Both the position numbers and the translations under genes were made by a program. Shown here piece after piece: positions 58,796 to 64,000 of a stretch of 64,000 bases of DNA. This DNA comes from Bradyrhizobium sp. 1(2017). GTDB taxonomy: Bacteria > Pseudomonadota > Alphaproteobacteria > Rhizobiales > Xanthobacteraceae. Position 1 is the first letter of the stretch; each line of letters opens with the position of its first letter. The notes below the pieces were generated by a model. The model had not been told where the DNA came from and ran no database searches. It worked only from the letters and a program-made list of their open reading frames with translations. The DNA lies in the NCBI RefSeq assembly GCF_011602485.2, contig NZ_CP050022.2, forward strand, positions 2,438,001 to 2,502,000, in the 5' to 3' direction.

Positions 58796-61498
58796 ATGAC
58801 GGCGATCGACCCTACGCTCCGCGCCACCAAGACGACCTGTCCCTATTGCGGCGTCGGCTGCGGCGTGCTGGCGACACCCGACGGCAAGGGTGGCGCGGCG
58901 ATCGCCGGCGACCCCGATCATCCCGCCAATTTCGGCCGGCTGTGCTCCAAGGGCTCTGCGCTCGGCGAGACCGTCGGACTGGAAGGCCGTTTGCTGTATC
59001 CGATGATCCGCTGCAAGGGCGTGCTGGAGCGCGTCGCCTGGAGCGATGCGCTGGACCACGTCGCCCATCGCATGCAGCACATCGTGGCACGCGACGGCGC
59101 CGACGCCGTGGCCTTCTATCTCTCCGGCCAGCTGCTGACCGAGGATTATTACGTCGCCAACAAGCTGATGAAGGGCTTTGTCGGCACCGCCAATGTCGAC
59201 ACCAATTCGCGGCTCTGCATGTCGTCCTCGGTCGCCGGCCACCGCCGCGCCTTCGGCGCCGACACCGTGCCCGGCTGCTACGACGATCTCGACCAGGCCG
59301 ATCTGCTCGTCTTCGTCGGCTCGAATGCGGCCTGGTGCCACCCCGTATTGTTCCAGCGCATGCTGAAGAACCGTGGGGAGCGCGGCGCACGCATGATCGT
59401 GATCGATCCGCGCCGCACCGACACCGCCGATGACGTCGATCTGTTCCTCGGGCTCAAGCCCGGGACCGATACCGCGCTGTTCTCCGGCCTGCTCGTCCAT
59501 CTCGCCGACAATGGCGCGCTGGACCAGGCCTATATCGCGCAGAACACGTCGGGTTTCGACGACGCGCTGGCACGCGCGCGCAACATCGCCGGCAGCGCCA
59601 GCGCGACCGCGCTGGCCACGGGCCTCTCGGAGCAGAATGTCGCCACTTTCTTCAAGATGTTCCGCGATACGTCGCGGGTCGTCACGCTCTATTCGCAGGG
59701 AGTCAACCAGTCGGCGCAGGGCACCGACAAGGTCAACGCGATCCTGAACTGCCATCTCGCCACCGGGCGCATCGGCAAGCCCGGCGCCTCGCCGTTCTCG
59801 CTCACCGGCCAGCCCAACGCCATGGGCGGCCGCGAGGTCGGCGGCCTCGCCAATATGCTCGCCGCCCATATGGGTTTCACGCCGCCCGACATCGATCGTG
59901 TCAGGCGGTTCTGGAAGGCGCCGCGCATCGCCACCCATGAGGGGTTGAAGGCGGTGCAATTGTTCGAGGCCATCAACCGCGGCGAGGTCAAGGCGCTCTG
60001 GGTGATGGGCACCAACCCGGCGGTGTCGCTGCCCGATGCCGATTTCGTGCGCGAGGCGCTGAAGAAGCTCGAGCTGTTCGTGGTGTCCGAGAACGTGCTG
60101 TCCAACGACACGGTGGAGGCGGGGCCGCATGTGCTGCTGCCGGCGCTGGCCTGGGGCGAGAAGTCGGGCACGGTGACCAATTCCGAACGGCGCATCTCGC
60201 GCCAGCGTTCGTTCCTGCCGGCGCCGGGCGAGGCCCGCCCCGACTGGTGGATCCTGAGCGAGACCGCAAAGCGCCTCGGCTTCGGCGACAGCTTCAACTA
60301 CAAATCCGCGGCGGACATTTTCCGCGAGCATGCATCGCTCTCGGCATTCGAGAACGACGGCAGCCGCGACTTCGACATCGGCGCGATGACCTCGCTGTCT
60401 GACGAAGCGTTCGACGCGTTGAAGCCGGTGCAGTGGCCGGTGCGGGAAGGCGCGGCGCCGGGCGCGCGCTTCTTCGCGAATGGCGGCTTCTTCACCAATG
60501 ACGGCAAGGGCCGCTTCGTCGCGCCGGAGGTGCCGGCGTTGCGCGGCGAGACCGGGGCATCGCGTCCCCTCAGGCTCAACACCGGACGCATCCGCGACCA
60601 ATGGCACACCATGACGCGCACCGGCCTCAGCCAGCGGCTGGGCGCGCATCTGCCCGAACCGTTCGTCGAGATCCATCCCGATGATGCCAGCAAGTACGGC
60701 ATCGTTCACGACGGCTACGCCCGCATCACTACCGATTACGGCCAGTGCATCCTGAAGGTCGTCGTGAGCGACCGCCAGCAGCGCGGCGCGCTGTTCGTGC
60801 CGATCCACTGGAGCGCGATGAATGCCTCGCATGGCCGCGTCGGTGCGCTGGTGCAGTCGTTCACCGATCCGTTCTCGGGGCAGCCCGAGGCCAAGGCGAC
60901 GCCGGCCGCGATCGCGCCTTACGAATATGTCTTCCGCGGTTTTGCCCTGTCGCGCAAGCAGCTCGATCTGCCGCCGAACCTGTTGTGGACCCGCGTCACG
61001 GTCGCCGGCGGCTTCGGCTATCTCTTTGCCGACAACGGCGATCTGTCGCGTTGGCCGGCTTGGCTCGACGGCGTTGCCGGCGAGGACGTCGCCGAATATC
61101 GCGATTTCGGCGGCGGCATCTATCGTGCGGCTTCGTTCGCGGGCGATCGCATCGAGGCCTGCCTGTTCGTTGGCCCAGGGCATGATGCCGGCGATTGGGA
61201 AGTGGTCAGAAGCGCCTTCGCGGCCGATCACGTCACCGACGAGCAGCGCCGCATGCTGCTGTCGGGCAAGTCGATCGAGGGTGCAGCCTCGACCGGGCCC
61301 ATCGTGTGCGCCTGCTTCGGCGTCGGTCGCGGCACCATCTGCGATACCATCGCGGCAGGCGCGCATACCGCGGCCGAGATCGGTGCCAAGCTCAAGGCCG
61401 GCACCAATTGCGGCTCCTGCATCCCCGAGCTGAAGCGCCTGATCGCGACGACGGACGTGCCGGTGACGCAGGCCAAGGTCGCGAGCGTGGTGGGGTAA
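58796..61498 (+). CDS. nasC: Assimilatory nitrate reductase, catalytic subunit
   Basis: A 900-residue molybdopterin enzyme reducing nitrate to nitrite in the cytoplasm. The N-terminal 4Fe-4S cluster is C15-x2-C18-x3-C22...C50 (CPYCGVGCGV and RLC). Mo-bis-MGD binding follows (DTNSRLCMSSSVAGHRRAFGADTVPGCYDDLDQADLLVFVGSNAAWCHPV), and the Mo-cofactor C-terminal domain is visible (GRIRDQWHTMTRTG, HPDDASKYGIVHDGYARI). The last ~65 residues are a BFD-like [2Fe-2S] domain (CACFGVGRGTICDTIAAGA...GTNCGSCIPEL), an electron entry site. ATG 58796 begins MTAIDPTLRATKTTC. No nitrite reductase gene lies in this window. Confidence 0.95.
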   Translation: MTAIDPTLRATKTTCPYCGVGCGVLATPDGKGGAAIAGDPDHPANFGRLCSKGSALGETVGLEGRLLYPMIRCKGVLERVAWSDALDHVAHRMQHIVARDGADAVAFYLSGQLLTEDYYVANKLMKGFVGTANVDTNSRLCMSSSVAGHRRAFGADTVPGCYDDLDQADLLVFVGSNAAWCHPVLFQRMLKNRGERGARMIVIDPRRTDTADDVDLFLGLKPGTDTALFSGLLVHLADNGALDQAYIAQNTSGFDDALARARNIAGSASATALATGLSEQNVATFFKMFRDTSRVVTLYSQGVNQSAQGTDKVNAILNCHLATGRIGKPGASPFSLTGQPNAMGGREVGGLANMLAAHMGFTPPDIDRVRRFWKAPRIATHEGLKAVQLFEAINRGEVKALWVMGTNPAVSLPDADFVREALKKLELFVVSENVLSNDTVEAGPHVLLPALAWGEKSGTVTNSERRISRQRSFLPAPGEARPDWWILSETAKRLGFGDSFNYKSAADIFREHASLSAFENDGSRDFDIGAMTSLSDEAFDALKPVQWPVREGAAPGARFFANGGFFTNDGKGRFVAPEVPALRGETGASRPLRLNTGRIRDQWHTMTRTGLSQRLGAHLPEPFVEIHPDDASKYGIVHDGYARITTDYGQCILKVVVSDRQQRGALFVPIHWSAMNASHGRVGALVQSFTDPFSGQPEAKATPAAIAPYEYVFRGFALSRKQLDLPPNLLWTRVTVAGGFGYLFADNGDLSRWPAWLDGVAGEDVAEYRDFGGGIYRAASFAGDRIEACLFVGPGHDAGDWEVVRSAFAADHVTDEQRRMLLSGKSIEGAASTGPIVCACFGVGRGTICDTIAAGAHTAAEIGAKLKAGTNCGSCIPELKRLIATTDVPVTQAKVASVVG

Positions 61499-61635
61499 GA
61501 ACTCTCTTCGCCGGGACGACGACCGCATGTGTGGCGTGGCGAATGCCACCCGACACAGCCATGCCGCCCGTGCCAATCGACGCGCCGACGATTGTGGCCT
61601 ATGGTGCCGCGCTCTCCCCCCAAACAACCATAACA

Positions 61636-62541
61636 ATGATGTACCTGGAAACGCCTCCGCGCCTGATCGAAACCAAGGTCTTCTCCACCATGCCCGACAA
61701 GTTCCGCCGCAAGGGCGTGCGGACGGATTGGGCCGACGCCAACCGGCCGGGCATTGCCACCGACAGCTTCATCGAGGGGCCGTCCTTCGACAAGGACGGC
61801 AATCTCTACATCGTCGACATTCCTTTCGGCCGCATCTTCCGCATTGCGCCTGCTGGCGAGTGGTCGCAGGTCATCGAATATGAGGGTTGGCCGAACGGGC
61901 TGAAGATCGCCCCCGACGGCCGCATCCTGGTCGCCGATTACATGCACGGCATCATGGAGCTCGACGCCGAAGCCGGCCGCATCAAGCCGATCCTGACTGC
62001 GCGCAATTCGGAATCGTTTCGCGGCTGCAACGATCTGCATCTCGCTTCCAGCGGCGACATCTATTTCACCGATCAGGGCCAGACCGGCCTGCATGATCCG
62101 AGTGGCCGGGTCTATCGCTTGGCATCGAACGGCCGCCTCGATTGCCTGATCGATACCGGCATCAGCCCGAACGGCCTGGTGCTCGACCCGACCGAGACCG
62201 TGCTGTTCGTCGCCATGACGCGCGACAATGCGGTGTGGCGGCTGCCTTTCATGAAGGACGGCAGCGTGTCGAAGGTCGGACGCTTCTGCTCGTTGTTCGG
62301 CACCAGCGGCCCCGACGGCATGACCATGGATGCCAAAGGCCGCCTCTTCGTCGGCCACGCCTCGCTCGGCCATGTCTTCGTGTTCGCGCCGAACGGCGAA
62401 CTGATCGCGCGGATCAAGTCGTGCGCGGGACCGAATTGCACCAATGTCGCGATCGGTGGCGAAAACAAGGATCGCCTCTATATCACGGATTCGTCGACCG
62501 GCAGCGTGCTGGTGGCCGACATCAGCGGACTGAACTCTTGA
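61636..62541 (+). CDS. SMP-30/gluconolactonase-like protein
   Basis: A 301-residue six-bladed beta-propeller protein. Typical repeats are SFIEGPSFDKDGNLYIVDIPFGRIFRI, WPNGLKIAPDGRILVADYMHGI, SGDIYFTDQGQTGLHDPSGRVYR and SPNGLVLDPTETVLFVAMTRDNAVWRL, with a metal-coordinating E in the first and N/D residues in the others. Such proteins hydrolyse sugar lactones. Start at ATG 61636 (a second ATG directly follows); no strong ribosome-binding site. An aldo-keto reductase gene follows 45 bp later in the same direction, so the two may act in one sugar-acid or lactone pathway. Confidence 0.88.
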   Translation: MMYLETPPRLIETKVFSTMPDKFRRKGVRTDWADANRPGIATDSFIEGPSFDKDGNLYIVDIPFGRIFRIAPAGEWSQVIEYEGWPNGLKIAPDGRILVADYMHGIMELDAEAGRIKPILTARNSESFRGCNDLHLASSGDIYFTDQGQTGLHDPSGRVYRLASNGRLDCLIDTGISPNGLVLDPTETVLFVAMTRDNAVWRLPFMKDGSVSKVGRFCSLFGTSGPDGMTMDAKGRLFVGHASLGHVFVFAPNGELIARIKSCAGPNCTNVAIGGENKDRLYITDSSTGSVLVADISGLNS

Positions 62542-62586
62542 GCTTGATGACGGTTGCCTGAACAAAATAGACGTAGCGGAGCAGAG

Positions 62587-63426
62587 ATGAACAAAAATCC
62601 GTTCGGCAGGTCCGGCGCCAACGTTTCCGTCATCGGGCAGGGCACCTGGTATCTCGATCACGGCGATCGCAAGCGCGCGATCGCCGCGCTTCAGCGCGGG
62701 CTCGACCTCGGCATGACTCACATCGACACCGCCGAGATGTACGGCGATGCCGAGCTCGTCATTGCCGATGCCATCGCGGACCGGCGCGACGAGGTATTCC
62801 TCGTTTCAAAAGTGTTGCCGAGCAACGCCTCGCGCCGCGGCACGATCACGGCTTGCGAGCGTTCGCTGAAGCGGCTGAAGACCGATCGCCTCGACTGCTA
62901 CCTTCTGCACTGGCGCGGCTCCTGTCCGCTGGAAGACACCGTCGCCGCGTTCGAGGACCTGGTGAAATCCGGCAAGATCAAGTCCTGGGGTGTCTCCAAT
63001 TTCGATGCCGACGATCTCGACGATATTATCGGCGTCGCGGGCGATGGTCGCATCGCCTGCAATCAGGTGCTCTATCATCTCAAGGAGCGCGCAATCGAGC
63101 ATGCAGTGATCCCCTGGTGCGAGCGTCATGGTGTCGCCGTGGTCGCCTATTCGCCGTTCGGCCATGACGATTTCCCGGATGCGCGTAGCCAGGGCGGCGC
63201 CGTCCTCGGGCGCATCGCGGAGGCCCGTCGCGTGACGCCGCGCCAGGTCGCGCTGAGCTTCCTTACCCGTGCAACTACGGTGTTCGCGATCCCGAAGGCA
63301 TCGTCGGCGGAACACGCCGCCGAGAATGCGGCGGCGGGCGATGTCGTGCTGACAAAAGACGAGATTTCGGCGCTCAATGCGGCGTTTCCGCGCGGGCCCA
63401 AGCCGCGCAGCCTACCCATGCTCTAG
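62587..63426 (+). CDS. Aldo-keto reductase
   Basis: A 279-residue NADPH-dependent reductase with a TIM-barrel fold. The catalytic residues are D47 (THIDTAEMYGDAE), Y52, K75 (VFLVSKVLPS) and H near residue 108 (DCYLLHWRGS). The C-terminal cofactor motif is AIPKASSAEHAAENAAA. It reduces aldehydes or sugar carbonyls. ATG 62587 is chosen because GCGGAGCAGAG precedes it. It is downstream of the SMP-30-like gene and probably cotranscribed. Confidence 0.92.
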   Translation: MNKNPFGRSGANVSVIGQGTWYLDHGDRKRAIAALQRGLDLGMTHIDTAEMYGDAELVIADAIADRRDEVFLVSKVLPSNASRRGTITACERSLKRLKTDRLDCYLLHWRGSCPLEDTVAAFEDLVKSGKIKSWGVSNFDADDLDDIIGVAGDGRIACNQVLYHLKERAIEHAVIPWCERHGVAVVAYSPFGHDDFPDARSQGGAVLGRIAEARRVTPRQVALSFLTRATTVFAIPKASSAEHAAENAAAGDVVLTKDEISALNAAFPRGPKPRSLPML

Positions 63427-63568
63427 AGCGCAAACGCCTATTATTAATGGAGTATTGACGCGCGCGGCGGCTCGCGCATATCGGCATCCTGTTTTCGGAA
63501 GTTGTGAAAGCGGCGCAATTGTCGTTTTTTACGATCGTTCTCGATTCGCATTTTCCCGGGTTCCAGCC

Positions 63569-64000
63569 GTGACACCGCCGCCCGCCGCAGCCGCAAGGCT
63601 CGACAGTATTCCCATGCCCGCCGTGCCGGAGAAGAAGCAGGAGGCTCGCCGCGCGCCTGCGCGCGTCGATCATCCCTTCAAGGGCATCGCGCTTGTGTTG
63701 CTGTCGACGATCTTCCTCGGTTGCTCCGACGTCACTTCGAAATATCTGTCGTCGAGCCTGCCGTCGATCGAGATCACCTGGATCCGCATGGCCACCTTCG
63801 CGCTGATGTTCACGCCGGTGATGCTGCCCGGCTCGCCGCTGCATGCGATGCGGACCGAACGTCTCGGCCTTCAGTTGATGCGCGGCACGGCGCTGCTCGG
63901 CTCTTCGCTGTTCTTCATCACGGGCTTGAGCTTTCTCCCCATTGCGGAAGCCTCCGCAACCGGCTTCGTCTCGCCGCTGTTTGTCACGGCGCTCTCGATC
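63569..64000 (+). CDS. EamA/DMT-family transporter, truncated by window edge
   Basis: The frame is open from GTG 63569 (or ATG 63614) to the window end, encoding the first ~144 residues. After a charged N-terminal tail (EKKQEARRAPARVDHPF) come the first helices of an EamA transporter: GIALVLLSTIFLGCSDVTSKYLSSSLPSIEITWIRMATFALMFTPVMLPGS, then RTALLGSSLFFITGLSFLPIAEASATGFVSPLFVTALSI-like sequence. Such proteins export or import small metabolites. The C-terminal half is missing from this window. Confidence 0.82.
   Translation, partial: MTPPPAAAARLDSIPMPAVPEKKQEARRAPARVDHPFKGIALVLLSTIFLGCSDVTSKYLSSSLPSIEITWIRMATFALMFTPVMLPGSPLHAMRTERLGLQLMRGTALLGSSLFFITGLSFLPIAEASATGFVSPLFVTALSI

Noticed and set aside
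58754..61636. 960-codon open frame antisense to nasC
   Set aside because: Shadow of the nasC frame. Composition is Arg/Ala/Gly-biased without any domain, and nasC is unmistakable on the plus strand.
1..64000. CRISPR arrays, tRNA or rRNA genes
   Set aside because: No regularly spaced identical repeats and no cloverleaf or rRNA-like sequence were seen. A tRNAscan or Rfam search would be needed to exclude short RNAs fully.

Overview
This window looks like a chromosomal segment of a Bradyrhizobium-type alphaproteobacterium. The evidence is the high GC content, the fixNOQP-fixGHIS microaerobic respiration cluster with FixK-type boxes, the nrtABC / narK-bjgb-flp-nasC nitrate-assimilation set known from Bradyrhizobium, and interspersed palindromic repeats. 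All assignments come from reading the sequence and remembered family knowledge; no database search was run.

Layout. 1-1000: a universal stress protein fragment and a CBS-domain protein. 1027-2338: a complete IS481-type insertion sequence with ~50-bp inverted ends and a TTGA target duplication. 2411-10407: fixNOQP (cbb3 oxidase) and fixGHIS (its assembly factors), each preceded by a FixK/FNR-type box about 65 bp before the start codon. 10404-18443: MFS transporter, secreted cupin, small secreted protein, peroxiredoxin-like protein, LysR regulator divergent from a patatin, DUF2236/MpaB protein and a glycogen-synthase-like protein. 18599-27592: CaiB/BaiF CoA-transferase, a five-gene oligopeptide-type ABC operon, a zinc alcohol dehydrogenase and an isopropylmalate/tartrate-dehydrogenase-like enzyme. 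27636-34506: small secreted protein, enoyl-CoA hydratase, XRE and LysR regulators, CcdA-like membrane protein, two small unknowns and an animal-type haem peroxidase. 34624-42191, all minus strand: a NitT/TauT-type ABC system with two permeases and a small membrane protein, a FadR/FCD regulator with a 31-bp palindrome upstream, a mandelate-racemase-family dehydratase and an HWE histidine kinase. Divergent from these is a three-gene TRAP transporter. 45439-47805: serine hydrolase divergent from an intradiol dioxygenase. 48855-51491: a PP2C-phosphatase/Ser-Thr-kinase fusion and a FocA/NirC-family channel. 52185-61498: the nitrate assimilation genes. 61636-64000: SMP-30-like lactonase, aldo-keto reductase and a truncated EamA transporter.

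How the parts work together. Under low oxygen FixK would switch on the high-affinity oxidase and its copper/haem assembly proteins. When fixed nitrogen is short, two near-duplicate control regions (upstream of nrtA and of narK) would act. Each has an NtrC-like palindrome, a sigma-54-like -24/-12 element exactly 124 nt downstream, and a small hairpin with loop AACGAT next to the ribosome-binding site that resembles half of an ANTAR (NasT) RNA target. Nitrate import (NrtABC, NarK), reduction (NasC with Flp as flavoprotein donor) and nitric-oxide disposal (Bjgb) follow.

The most interesting unexplained items are the kinase-phosphatase fusion beside the FocA-like channel, the shared RNA hairpin in the two nitrate leaders, the heterodimeric-permease ABC operon with an unknown small membrane protein, a 67-residue gene with a near-perfect Shine-Dalgarno, and an orphan strong terminator near 48,004.
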